From Gordonia alkanivorans NBRC 16433 (lineage in GTDB: Bacteria > Actinomycetota > Actinomycetes > Mycobacteriales > Mycobacteriaceae), in assembly GCF_000225505.1 (NCBI RefSeq), contig NZ_BACI01000046.1, positions 1 through 64,000 on the forward strand: a stretch of 64,000 bases of DNA, written 5' to 3'. The notes below the pieces were generated by a model, which was not told the DNA's origin, searched no databases, and worked only from the letters and a program-made list of their open reading frames with translations. The translations under genes and the position numbers were made by a program. Position 1 is the stretch's first letter; each line of letters begins with the position of its first letter. Positions 8,730 to 17,130 of the stretch are shown in pieces.

Positions 8730-8747
8730 ACCGACCGAACGTACGGT
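8730..8747. promoter_or_regulatory. PaaR-type operator upstream of paaZ
   Basis: ACCGACCGAACGTACGGT, an imperfect 18-bp palindrome directly in front of the paaZ ribosome binding site (GGAG at 8752-8755). It abuts a TAATAA element; a TTGACA at 8696-8701 lies 23 nt further up, too far for a standard promoter. Confidence 0.65.
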
Positions 8748-8760
8748 GGATGGAGTTGAT

Positions 8761-10800
8761 GTGACCAGACTGCTCGAGAGCTACGCGCAAGGACGATGGT
8801 TCACCGCTGACGACGCGGGAACGGTGGTGACGAGCGCGGTGGACGGCAGCGACGTCGCGCGCATCTCGTCGTCGGGACTGGACGTGGCGGGGATGGTCGC
8901 CCACGCCCGGGCGGTCGGCGGCCCCGCATTGCGCAGCCTGACCTTCCACGAGCGTGCCGGGCTGCTCAAACAACTCGGACTCACCCTCATGGCGGGCAAA
9001 GAGGAGTTCTACGAGCTGTCCACCTCCACCGGCGCGACGACGCGGGATTCAGCGGTCGACATCGACGGCGGCATCGGCACGGTACTCAGCTACGCGAGCA
9101 AGGCCCGTCGCGAACTGCCCAACGACAGCGTCTATCTCGATGGCGACGTGGAACGACTCGGCAAAAACGGCACCTTCCTCGGACGACACATCTACACCCC
9201 GCGCCGCGGGGTGTCCGTACAGATCAACGCCTTCAACTTCCCGGTCTGGGGTTTCCTGGAGAAACTCGCACCCGCGTTCATCGCGGGTGTCCCGTCGATC
9301 ATCAAGCCCGCCAGTCAAACCGCCTACCTGACCGAGCTCGTCGTCCGCCGGATCATCGAGAGCGGCATCATGCCCGAGGGATCGATCCAGCTGATCTGCG
9401 GCAGCACACATGATCTGCTCGATCATCTCGACGGACAGGACACGGTCGCGTTCACCGGTTCGGCCGCGACGGCCGCATTGTTGCGCTCACACCCGGGCAT
9501 CGTCGCCGCCGGAACCCGCTTCACCGCCGAGGCCGACTCACTCAACGCATCGATTCTGGGACCCGATGTTGCCGTTGATGATCCCGAATTCGACCTGTTC
9601 GTAGAGCAACTCGTGACCGAGATGACCGTGAAGGCCGGCCAGAAGTGTACCGCGATCCGGCGCGCCCTCGTCCCGGCAAACCGCGTGGATGCCGTCATCG
9701 ACGCCACCAGCGCGCTTCTGGCGAGGGTCGTGGTCGGCGACCCCCGTGCCGACGGGGTCACGATGGGCCCCCTCGCGAGTCTCGCGCAACGCGAAGAGGT
9801 CCGCACCTCCGTTCGGGGTCTCACCAAGTCCGCCGAGATCGTCTTCGGCGACCCCGAACACGTCGATGCCGTCGGCACCGGCACCGAGTCCGGCGCCTTC
9901 ATCTCCCCTATCCTGCTGCGCGCCAACGGAAACAATGCGGACGAGCCCCACGACATCGAAGCGTTCGGTCCGGTCTCGACCGTCATCGGCTACGCCGACA
10001 CCGCCGACGCCATCGCACTCGCGGCCCGCGGACAGGGCAGCCTCGTGGCCTCGCTGGTCACCAAAGACTCCGGTGTGGCACAGGAGATCGTTCTGGGCCT
10101 CGCGCCCTACCACGGACGCATACTGGTGCTGAACAGCGAGGACGCCCGGGAGTCGACCGGACACGGGTCTCCTCTGCCGGTCCTGGTGCACGGCGGACCC
10201 GGTCGCGCCGGTGGCGGTGAGGAACTCGGCGGCATCCGCGGCGTGCTGCATCATATGCAGCGCACCGCCGTCCAGGGCACACCCGATGTACTCGCCGCGG
10301 TCGGCAACAGCTGGGTCACCGGGTCGCAGCGCCACCTCGGTGATGTCCATCCGTTCCGGAAAAATCTGGCGGAGTTGCGAATCGGGGATACCGTCGTCGG
10401 TGGTCCACGACAGGTGACGCTCGCCGACATCAGCCACTTCGCCGAGTTCACCGGCGACACGTTCTATGCGCACACAGACGCCCGGGCGGCCGCGGCCAAT
10501 CCCCTTTTCGGCGGCATCGTCGCCCACGGCTATCTTGTGGTGTCCCTGGCCGCGGGGTTGTTCGTCGAACCGAATCCCGGTCCGGTGCTGGCCAACTTCG
10601 GCGTCGACACTCTCCGATTCCTCACCCCGGTCAAGGCAGGCGACAGCCTCACCGTCACTCTCACCGCCAAGGAGCTGACCCCACGTCCGAGCGCCGACTA
10701 CGGCGAGGTGCGCTGGGATGCGTTGGTGACCAACCAGAACGACGACATCGTCGCCACCTACGACGTCCTGACCCTTGTTGCCAAGGGGGCACGGCAATGA
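8761..10800 (+). CDS. paaZ: PaaZ: oxepin-CoA hydrolase / 3-oxo-5,6-dehydrosuberyl-CoA semialdehyde dehydrogenase
   Basis: 679-aa bifunctional fusion that opens the oxepin ring and oxidises the resulting aldehyde. Residues 1 to ~520 are an NAD(P)-dependent aldehyde dehydrogenase: FNFPVWGFLEKL, KPASQTAYL, VAFTGSAATA and the catalytic Cys in AGQKCTAIRRA. Residues ~540-675 are an R-specific hydratase (MaoC-like) domain with FAEFTGDTFYAHTD and GGIVAHGYLVVSL. The length equals that of E. coli PaaZ (~681). GTG at 8761 is chosen because GGAG lies 5 nt upstream; an in-frame GTG at 8746 is the alternative. Confidence 0.96.
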   Translation: MTRLLESYAQGRWFTADDAGTVVTSAVDGSDVARISSSGLDVAGMVAHARAVGGPALRSLTFHERAGLLKQLGLTLMAGKEEFYELSTSTGATTRDSAVDIDGGIGTVLSYASKARRELPNDSVYLDGDVERLGKNGTFLGRHIYTPRRGVSVQINAFNFPVWGFLEKLAPAFIAGVPSIIKPASQTAYLTELVVRRIIESGIMPEGSIQLICGSTHDLLDHLDGQDTVAFTGSAATAALLRSHPGIVAAGTRFTAEADSLNASILGPDVAVDDPEFDLFVEQLVTEMTVKAGQKCTAIRRALVPANRVDAVIDATSALLARVVVGDPRADGVTMGPLASLAQREEVRTSVRGLTKSAEIVFGDPEHVDAVGTGTESGAFISPILLRANGNNADEPHDIEAFGPVSTVIGYADTADAIALAARGQGSLVASLVTKDSGVAQEIVLGLAPYHGRILVLNSEDARESTGHGSPLPVLVHGGPGRAGGGEELGGIRGVLHHMQRTAVQGTPDVLAAVGNSWVTGSQRHLGDVHPFRKNLAELRIGDTVVGGPRQVTLADISHFAEFTGDTFYAHTDARAAAANPLFGGIVAHGYLVVSLAAGLFVEPNPGPVLANFGVDTLRFLTPVKAGDSLTVTLTAKELTPRPSADYGEVRWDALVTNQNDDIVATYDVLTLVAKGARQ

Positions 10801-10874
10801 GCGTGCGCATCGCCGTCTGTTACGGACAGCCCCCCGACACCGAGGAGGCTGTCGCACAGATCGGACGGCCCTGA
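10797..10874 (+). pseudogene. EthD-domain protein remnant (first ~15 codons only)
   Basis: A 25-codon ORF overlaps the paaZ stop as ATGA and reads MSVRIAVCYGQPPDTEEAVA, then IGRP and stop. The first 13 residues resemble the start of EthD-family proteins, where 'YGxPxDPxxFdxYY' opens the ferredoxin-like fold. The rest of a normal ~100-aa EthD protein is missing and nothing in the next 100 bp restores it. The favoured reading is a truncated downstream gene; a short real peptide cannot be excluded. Confidence 0.5.
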
Positions 10875-10961
10875 CGGACACCTCCGCACCAACCGATGTC
10901 ATCCACAGCCCCTCGTCATCCGTATCACCGACGAGTGACCTCAGGAGACCCATCGGTCGAC

Positions 10962-10967
10962 TAGGGT
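10962..10967 (+). promoter_or_regulatory. -10 element for a leaderless transcript (DUF4178 gene)
   Basis: TAGGGT lies 7 nt upstream of the GTG at 10975, so transcription would begin at or next to the start codon. There is no proper ribosome binding site in between. Confidence 0.5.
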
Positions 10968-10974
10968 CGGCGGA

Positions 10975-11610
10975 GTGGAGTTCCTGCTGATCATCGTCGT
11001 GGCACTCCTCGCGATCATCGCGGTGGTCGTCATCTTCAGCTACCTGGGCAACCGCAAGGCCCGGCAGGCCGAGGCGGACGCCCTGCGCAACCGCACGTAC
11101 CGGCCCGGAGATCCGTTCTCCTCGGCCGACGACGACTCCGTCTACGGCGACCCGCGCCAACTGAAACCGGGCGACCTCGTGGAGTTACGAGGCGAGACCT
11201 ATGCGGTACGCGGCACGGTGCGGCTGACCCAGGACGGATACGTCTGGACCGAGAACTTCCTCGACACCGGACTCGGCACCAAGGCCTGGATTTCGGTCGA
11301 GGACGATCCCGACCTCGAGGTCGTGCTGTGGCATGAACTGTCCGGCGTCGTCGTCGAGCCCGGACCCGACACGGTCGAGGTCGACGGCCGCCGCTACCAC
11401 TCCGAGGAGGCCGGCAGCGCCCGGTTCACCTCGGCGGGCACCACCGGCGTCGCGGCGTCGGGCCGGATGGCGTACCACGACTACCAGGCCGGCGACGAAC
11501 GCTTGTCCTTCGAGGACTACGGCAGCGGCTGGGAATGCGCGCGCGGCGAACTTCTCACCCGTGCCGACTACCGCATCTTCCCCAGCAACCCCTCTGATCA
11601 GAACATCTGA
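10975..11610 (+). CDS. DUF4178-domain membrane-anchored protein
   Basis: 211 aa, function unknown. One N-terminal membrane helix (residues ~2-25, FLLIIVVALLAIIAVVVIF) is followed by a soluble beta-rich domain of the DUF4178 type: LKPGDLVELRGETYAVRG, then YVWTENFLD, and DYGSGWECARGELLT near the end. It heads a five-gene set with DUF2617, DUF4247, DUF350 and a spermidine synthase, an association seen in many actinobacteria. GTG start, probably leaderless. Confidence 0.8.
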   Translation: MEFLLIIVVALLAIIAVVVIFSYLGNRKARQAEADALRNRTYRPGDPFSSADDDSVYGDPRQLKPGDLVELRGETYAVRGTVRLTQDGYVWTENFLDTGLGTKAWISVEDDPDLEVVLWHELSGVVVEPGPDTVEVDGRRYHSEEAGSARFTSAGTTGVAASGRMAYHDYQAGDERLSFEDYGSGWECARGELLTRADYRIFPSNPSDQNI

Positions 11611-11632
11611 GCGACGAAGGACTGCGAGACAC

Positions 11633-12178
11633 ATGTCAGAACAGCCCGACGAACCCGGTGCGTCCGTCGCCCGACTCTCCGTCGCATACGCCGACACGAG
11701 CGCTGGCCAGCTCGGCTTCTCACTCGACGCCCCGCTCCAGGAGCCGCTCGCCCAGGAGGACGGTGAGATCGACGGCATCACGGTGTCGGTCCGTCTGCTG
11801 GGGGCGAGCCATCAGGTCGTCGTCGACGACGGCGCCCAGCGCATCTGCGAGACCGTCGCGTGCCTGCCCGACGTGACCTCGGCGCTGCCCGAGACATTCC
11901 AGGAGAGCGGCTATCTCTTCAGCTCCCGCGTCGAGCGGGCCACCGACGACCAGTTGGCCGCGCTGATCGAACAACTCGGCGTCCGCGTCACCGAACAGAT
12001 GACGTCGGGGAAACCGAGCGTGATGGGAGTGTTCCCCGGCGATCCCCACGCGGTGACCGCGATCATCTCCGACTCGTCGTCCGAGGAGATCTCGTGGCAC
12101 ACCTGGCACACGTACCCGCAGGCCGGTGAGGTCGTCATCACGACCAGCGTGATCCACCGCGGAGCGACGCGCACATGA
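11633..12178 (+). CDS. DUF2617-family protein
   Basis: 181-aa soluble, acidic protein of unknown function. It reads as an alpha/beta domain with FSLDAPLQEPLA, ISWHTWHTYPQAGEVVIT near the C-terminus and no catalytic motif that I recognise. ATG 11633 is the first plausible start after the DUF4178 stop (22-nt gap). Its stop overlaps the next start (ATGA), so it is co-translated with the DUF4247 gene. Confidence 0.8.
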   Translation: MSEQPDEPGASVARLSVAYADTSAGQLGFSLDAPLQEPLAQEDGEIDGITVSVRLLGASHQVVVDDGAQRICETVACLPDVTSALPETFQESGYLFSSRVERATDDQLAALIEQLGVRVTEQMTSGKPSVMGVFPGDPHAVTAIISDSSSEEISWHTWHTYPQAGEVVITTSVIHRGATRT

Positions 12179-12735
12179 CCGATCCGCCCCCTCCCGGCGA
12201 CTACCCACCCCCGTCCCCCGGCCAGTCGCAGCCCGACCCGCGCCGCCGGCTCGACCGCATCCGCAACATCATCATCGGCGTCATCGTGGTGATCACGATC
12301 TTCGCGCTGCTCGGTGCATGCGGTGCGCGTGCCCTGCGTGGCGGCGGGCTGGGCGGCTCGGCGCGCGACTACATCTCGCAGAACTACGAACGCGATATCG
12401 CCCTCGACGAGGGCGATGTGGACGCCTACGTGGCGCAGGGAACGCCCACCGAGGTGGCCGAGGAGATCCGCGACGCCGAGCGCCCGACCGATCAGCGCGC
12501 CGGCGCGTCGGGAACGGGCAATGTCGCGGACACCCAGTTCCTCCAGTACCCCGACTACCTGGTCGCCCTGTTCCCGTACGCCGCCAACCAGACCCGCGTG
12601 ATGCTGAGCCGTGACTACCGGTCGGGCTACAACCGGTACCACAACTACGTCGGCGCCTTCTGGGTTCCGACGCCGGGTTATTCCGGCAGCGGGAGCAGCA
12701 ACCGCGGCGGCGGCAGCGGAGGTGGCGGCAAATGA
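12175..12735 (+). CDS. DUF4247-family membrane-anchored protein
   Basis: 186 aa. A Pro-rich cytoplasmic leader (residues 1-22) and a basic stretch precede one membrane helix (~30-50, NIIIGVIVVITIFALLGACG). The external part includes SARDYISQNY and QFLQYPDYLVALFP and a Ser/Gly-rich tail (SGSGSSNRGGGSGGGGK). The Cys right after the helix (LLGACG) is a possible but unproven lipid site. Unknown function, conserved in this operon. Confidence 0.8.
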   Translation: MTDPPPPGDYPPPSPGQSQPDPRRRLDRIRNIIIGVIVVITIFALLGACGARALRGGGLGGSARDYISQNYERDIALDEGDVDAYVAQGTPTEVAEEIRDAERPTDQRAGASGTGNVADTQFLQYPDYLVALFPYAANQTRVMLSRDYRSGYNRYHNYVGAFWVPTPGYSGSGSSNRGGGSGGGGK

Positions 12736-12804
12736 CTGCCCTCCAGAGTTCTCGCGATCGATCCCCCCAGACCGAAACCACGGCCCGAACCCACGGAGAT
12801 GACC

Positions 12805-13230
12805 ATGCTCGCTGACATGACCGAGAACGCCTACGCCGCAGGTGCCTACGCGGGTGTCGGAGTGATCCTGATGATCCTGTCGTTCGCCATCGTCGATCTG
12901 CTGACCCCCGGCAAGCTGCGTCACCAGCTCTGGGCCGAACGCAACCGCAACGCCGGAATCCTGGTCGGCTCCAACCTCTTCGCGGTGGCGATCATCGTGA
13001 CCGCCGCCATCGTCGCCAGTGAGGGCCGGCTGCTCGAGGGCCTCACCTACACGGTGGTCTACTCGGCGATCGGCCTGATCGTGATGAGCGTGACGTTCCT
13101 GGTCATCGACGCGCTCACCCCCGGCAAGCTCGGCGAGATCCTCGTGAACCCGGAAAGCCATCCGGCGGTGTGGGTGCAGGGCGTCGCCCACATCGGGGTC
13201 GCCGTCATCATCGCCGCCTCCATCCTGTGA
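12805..13230 (+). CDS. DUF350-family membrane protein (copy 1)
   Basis: 141-aa protein (143 if the ATG at 12799 is used) with four predicted membrane helices arranged as an internal repeat; each half ends in a conserved (I/V)-(V/I)D-x-LTPGKL motif (residues ~30-38 and ~95-103), the DUF350 signature. ERNRNAGILV follows the first motif. Function unknown. It lies between the DUF4247 and spermidine synthase genes. A second copy is at 29932-30360. Confidence 0.85.
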   Translation: MLADMTENAYAAGAYAGVGVILMILSFAIVDLLTPGKLRHQLWAERNRNAGILVGSNLFAVAIIVTAAIVASEGRLLEGLTYTVVYSAIGLIVMSVTFLVIDALTPGKLGEILVNPESHPAVWVQGVAHIGVAVIIAASIL

Positions 13231-13243
13231 CCACTTTCCATCT

Positions 13244-14809
13244 GTGACACTCACGGACACCTCCACCGAACCGCTCTCCGCGCGGCCACGTTTCGCGCGG
13301 TCCGCTCTGCTGGCCGTGGTGTTCGTCTGCGCCGCATGCGGTCTGGTGTACGAGCTGGCGCTGGTGTCCCTGGGGTCCTTCCTGATCGGCAACACCGCGA
13401 CGCAGGCGTCGATCGTCCTCGCGGTGATGGTGTTCGCCATGGGGGTCGGCTCCCTCGCCGCGAAACCGCTCCAACCCCACTCGGTTGCCGCGTTCGCGGT
13501 CATCGAGCTACTGCTCGCACTCCTCGGCGGCCTGTCGGTGATGGCTCTCTACGCCGCCTTCGCCTACCTGGAGCTCTACACGCCGGCGCTCATCGTGGTG
13601 GCCTTCGTCCTCGGCGTCCTCATCGGGGCCGAGATCCCGTTGCTGATGGTGCTGCTGCAACGGATTCGACGCCAGGAGCCGGGTGCGGCGGTCGCGGACA
13701 TGTTCGCCGTCGACTACATCGGCGCGTTGCTCGGCGGTCTCTGCTTCCCGTTCCTGTTGTTGCCGCTGTTCGGTCAGCTGCGCGGGGCACTCGTGGTCGG
13801 ACTCGTCAACGCCGCGGCGGGCTGCTTCCTCGTATTCGTCATCTTCCGGAAGTCGTTGAGCCGCGGCCAACTCGCCCTGCTGTCCGCCGGAGCGCTGGCG
13901 GTGGTCGCGGCGCTCGTGGCCGGATTGATGCTGTCCGCCCGTTTCGAGGTGACCGCCCGGCAGGCGCTCTACCGCGACCCGATCGTGGCCGCCGCCCGGA
14001 GCGCCTACCAGGACATCGTGATCACCGAGCGATCCACCGGCGCAGGCCCCGACACCCGGCTGTACCTGAACGGCGACCTGCAGTTCTCGTCGATCGACGA
14101 GCACCGCTATCACGAGGCACTCGTCCATCCCGCGATGTCGGGTGAGCGCTCGTCGGTGCTCGTGCTCGGCGGCGGCGACGGCCTCGCGCTGCGTGAGGTC
14201 CTCCGATACCCCGACGCGCACGACGTCACCCTCGTCGAACTCGACCCGGAGATGATCCGGCTGGCACGCACCGACTCCCGCCTGACCTCGCTCAACCGGG
14301 GGTCGATGACCGATCGGCGTGCCGAGGTTGTGACCGCCGACGCCTTCAGCTGGTTGCGTCAGACGGACCGACGTTTCGACGTGATCATCGTCGACATGCC
14401 CGATCCCGACGACTCCGCCACCGCCAAGCTGTACTCCACCGAGTTCTACGCACTCGTCCGCGCCCACCTCGCCGAGCACGGTCGCGTCGTCGTGCAGGCG
14501 GGTTCGCCGTACTTCGCGCCGAAGTCGTTCTGGTGCATCGCCTCCACCATGAGGGAGGCCGGACTGCCGGCCACGCCGTACCACGTCGACGTCCCGGCAT
14601 TCGGCGACTGGGGTTTTCACCTCGCAGGTGCCGACGGGCCGATCAGCCCGACGGTCGACGCTCCCGGGCCGTTGCGATTCCTGAGTCCGGAGCAGCTGAC
14701 CGCGGCGACCGTCTTCTCGCTCGATCGGCAACCGCTCGACCTGCCACCGTCGACCCTGATGGACCCGCGCATCCTGCGATACGCACAGGGCGAGTGGGCG
14801 ATCTACTGA
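13244..14809 (+). CDS. Membrane-embedded spermidine synthase-like protein
   Basis: 521 aa. Residues 1 to ~215 form seven or more membrane helices; residues ~230-520 are a polyamine aminopropyltransferase domain: LYLNGDLQFSSIDEHRYHEAL, the nucleotide-binding VLVLGGGDGLALREV, LVELDPEMI, and the active-site DMPDPDD in place of the usual (D/E)xxDP. The substrate is likely decarboxylated S-adenosylmethionine plus a polyamine, but this membrane class is poorly characterised and may use another acceptor. GTG start at 13244; last gene of the DUF4178 operon. Confidence 0.85.
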   Translation: MTLTDTSTEPLSARPRFARSALLAVVFVCAACGLVYELALVSLGSFLIGNTATQASIVLAVMVFAMGVGSLAAKPLQPHSVAAFAVIELLLALLGGLSVMALYAAFAYLELYTPALIVVAFVLGVLIGAEIPLLMVLLQRIRRQEPGAAVADMFAVDYIGALLGGLCFPFLLLPLFGQLRGALVVGLVNAAAGCFLVFVIFRKSLSRGQLALLSAGALAVVAALVAGLMLSARFEVTARQALYRDPIVAAARSAYQDIVITERSTGAGPDTRLYLNGDLQFSSIDEHRYHEALVHPAMSGERSSVLVLGGGDGLALREVLRYPDAHDVTLVELDPEMIRLARTDSRLTSLNRGSMTDRRAEVVTADAFSWLRQTDRRFDVIIVDMPDPDDSATAKLYSTEFYALVRAHLAEHGRVVVQAGSPYFAPKSFWCIASTMREAGLPATPYHVDVPAFGDWGFHLAGADGPISPTVDAPGPLRFLSPEQLTAATVFSLDRQPLDLPPSTLMDPRILRYAQGEWAIY

Positions 14810-14823
14810 ACGGTTCACGTCGT

Positions 14824-14868
14824 AGATGTCGCGTATCGTCGCGCGCGGCAACACGATTCGCGACATCT
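14824..14868. terminator. Long inverted repeat after the spermidine synthase gene
   Basis: Arms AGATGTCGCGTATCG (14824-14838) and CGATTCGCGACATCT (14854-14868) match at 14 of 15 positions around a 15-nt GC-rich loop. It lies just after the operon and before lytS, fitting a terminator. Confidence 0.6.
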
Positions 14869-14921
14869 CACGCACCCGGTTCCAGCGGCGGCGTCAACCG
14901 AAGACACCGCTTGTGACCGAT

Positions 14922-14942
14922 GGTGTCAACTAGGGTGACACC
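14922..14942. promoter_or_regulatory. Palindrome overlapping the -10 element of the LytS-type kinase gene
   Basis: GGTGTCA-ACTAGGG-TGACACC, perfect 7-bp arms, ends immediately before the ATG at 14943. The centre holds a -10-like TAGGGT (14931-14936) six nt from the ATG, so the arms could bind a repressor on a leaderless promoter. Confidence 0.55.
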
Positions 14943-16133
14943 ATGTCGAGCGACGTGGCCATCATCGGGTCGATCCTGCTGCTGGTCATGGTGCTCGGCC
15001 TCGTCGCGTTGGTCCGGACGCGGCGTCAGGTCACCACCCCCACCGAACGCACGGTGCACATGGCGCTGCACACCGCGTCATTGGCGGCGCGATCGCTGCG
15101 CACCGGACTCACCGAGGAGTCGGCGGCCGAAGCCCTCCCCCATCTGCGCACGCTGACCTCCGCCGAGGCCGTCGCCCTGTTCGACGACGAGCCGCGGCGG
15201 CTCGCCCACGACCCGGACGACGACGAGATCTGGGACCCCGACATGCTGCGCGAGGCCGCCAGGGCAGCGGCTTCGGCGACCGGCGACCAGCGTCGGGTCC
15301 TGGTCTCCGACCCGTGCGGCGCGGAGTCGCCGGTGCGGGCCCTCATCGCCCAGCCTCTCGTCGCCGGCGACGCCAGTGTCGGCGTCCTCGTCGTCGCCAC
15401 GACCCGCCGGCCTGGCCCGGGCATGCTCGGTGCCGTCGCCGAGGTGGCCCGCTACGTCTCGAGCCAGATCGAACTGGCCGAACTCGACGCCTCCCGCGCC
15501 CGCCTCGACCGGGCGGAGGTGCTCGCGCTCCGCGCGCAGATCAGCCCGCACTTCATCTACAACGCCCTCAACACGATCGCCTCGTTCGTCCGCACCGACC
15601 CCGACCGAGCCCGCGAACTCGTGCTCGACTTCGCCGATTTCACGCGCTACTCGTTCCGCGCGAGCGGCGAGTACACCGTGCTGGCCGACGAACTGCGCAA
15701 CATTGACCGCTACCTCACCCTCGAACGCGCCCGCTTCGGCAACTCACTCGACGTGAGGCTGCACGTCGCGCCGGAGGTCCTGAACGTCGTCGTACCGTTC
15801 CTCGCGCTTCAGCCGCTCGTGGAGAACGCGGTCCGTCACGGACTCGCGTCGAAGGGTGGCGGCACCATCACCATCACCGCGGCCGACGAGGGCACCGACT
15901 GCGTCATCACCGTCGAGGACGACGGCGTCGGCATGGATCCCGAACTCCTGCGCAGCGGCGCGCTCGACGCGTTGGACCACAGCGAGGGCGCGCACGTCGG
16001 GCTCACCAACGTCGACCATCGCCTCCGCGCCGCGTTCGGCAACGACTACGGACTGGTGGTCGAGACGGCCGTGGGTGCCGGCACCAAGGTGGGCATGCGG
16101 GTACCGAAGTTCCGGGCGGGCATCCGACCCTGA
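14943..16133 (+). CDS. LytS-type sensor histidine kinase
   Basis: 396 aa. One N-terminal membrane helix (residues ~6-25), a GAF-like sensory region (~40-175), then a His_kinase domain of the LytS/YehU class with phosphorylated His203 in QISPHFIYNALNTI and an ATPase domain: LQPLVENAVRHG (N-box) and VEDDGVGMD (G1). It lacks the 5-helix LYT sensor of Bacillus LytS. The partner is almost certainly the LytTR regulator at 18009-18827, since both classes pair only with each other; the two are separated by an antisense phosphate transport pair. Related systems in E. coli (BtsSR, PyrSR) sense pyruvate. Confidence 0.9.
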   Translation: MSSDVAIIGSILLLVMVLGLVALVRTRRQVTTPTERTVHMALHTASLAARSLRTGLTEESAAEALPHLRTLTSAEAVALFDDEPRRLAHDPDDDEIWDPDMLREAARAAASATGDQRRVLVSDPCGAESPVRALIAQPLVAGDASVGVLVVATTRRPGPGMLGAVAEVARYVSSQIELAELDASRARLDRAEVLALRAQISPHFIYNALNTIASFVRTDPDRARELVLDFADFTRYSFRASGEYTVLADELRNIDRYLTLERARFGNSLDVRLHVAPEVLNVVVPFLALQPLVENAVRHGLASKGGGTITITAADEGTDCVITVEDDGVGMDPELLRSGALDALDHSEGAHVGLTNVDHRLRAAFGNDYGLVVETAVGAGTKVGMRVPKFRAGIRP

Positions 16134-16136
16134 GAG

Positions 16137-17123
16137 CTAGAAGACCATCTTCGCGAGCAGGAACGTGGCGGCGGCGAAAGCGGCGGCCGCAGGGAAGGTG
16201 GTCACCCAGGCGGCGGCCATGTTGCCCGCGGTGCCCCACCGCACGGCGCTGGTGCGCTTGGTCGACCCCACGCCCATGATCGCCGAGGAGATCACGTGGG
16301 TGGTCGAGATGGGTGCACCCAGGCCGGCCGAGGCGACGTAGAGCACCGAGGCGGCGGTGGCCTCGGCGGCGAAGCCCTGCGGCGGGTCGAGTTCGATGAT
16401 CTTGCGGCCGAGGGTGCGCATGATCCGCATGCCGCCGGTGGCGGTACCGATGGCCAGGACCACGGCGGTGAGCAGGAAACACCACAGCGGAATCGAGTAG
16501 TCGTCCTGGTATCCGGCGACGACGAGTGCGAGAACCACGATGCCCATCGTCTTGGCCGCGTCCTGCATGCCGTGGCCGAACGCCATCATCGCGGCCGACA
16601 CGGTCTGTGCGTGCCGGAATCGCCGGCCGGTGATCGCCGGCGAGGCGTTGCGGAAAAGCCACATGATCGCGAGCATCGCCGCGGCGCCCAGCGCGAAGCC
16701 GGCAAGCGGCGACAGCACCATCGGCAGCAGGATCTTCTCCACGACGCCGGCCCAGAGCACGGTGACCCCCGCGACCATGGCCGCGCCCACCATGCCGCCG
16801 ATCAGCGCGTGCGAGGACGACGACGGCAGGCCGAACCACCAGGTGATGAGGTTCCAGGTGATGGCACCGATGAGGGCGCAGCCGACGAGCATCAGCGCGT
16901 CGGGTCCCGCTTTGAGGTCGATGATCCCCGAGCCGACGGTGCTGGCCACCTTGGCACCGAAGAAGGAGCCGATCAGGTTGCCGACGGCGGCCATCGCCAG
17001 CGCCGCGCGCAGCGTCAGGGCGCGGGTCGACACCGAGGTCGCGATCGCGTTGGCAGAGTCGTGGAAACCGTTGGTGAACGTGAAGGCCATGGCAAGACCG
17101 ATCACCACGAGAAGTGCGAACAC
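16137..17123 (-). CDS. pit: Low-affinity inorganic phosphate transporter (PiT family)
   Basis: 328-aa membrane protein with about ten helices and the two inverted PHO4 signature repeats: FTNGFHDSANAIATSVSTRAL near the N-terminus and a second one, GHGMQDAAKTMGIVVLAL, past the middle. It imports phosphate with protons or as a metal-phosphate complex. GTG start at 17123, 8 nt after the stop of the DUF47 gene, with which it forms a standard two-gene operon. It lies antisense between the sensor kinase and response regulator. Confidence 0.94.
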   Translation of the reverse strand: MFALLVVIGLAMAFTFTNGFHDSANAIATSVSTRALTLRAALAMAAVGNLIGSFFGAKVASTVGSGIIDLKAGPDALMLVGCALIGAITWNLITWWFGLPSSSSHALIGGMVGAAMVAGVTVLWAGVVEKILLPMVLSPLAGFALGAAAMLAIMWLFRNASPAITGRRFRHAQTVSAAMMAFGHGMQDAAKTMGIVVLALVVAGYQDDYSIPLWCFLLTAVVLAIGTATGGMRIMRTLGRKIIELDPPQGFAAEATAASVLYVASAGLGAPISTTHVISSAIMGVGSTKRTSAVRWGTAGNMAAAWVTTFPAAAAFAAATFLLAKMVF

Positions 17124-17130
17124 GGGTGTG

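Noticed and set aside
9538-11160. 540-codon minus-strand open frame opposite paaZ
   Set aside because: Crosses two real genes and the intergenic region, composition is typical of antisense frames, no domain recognised.
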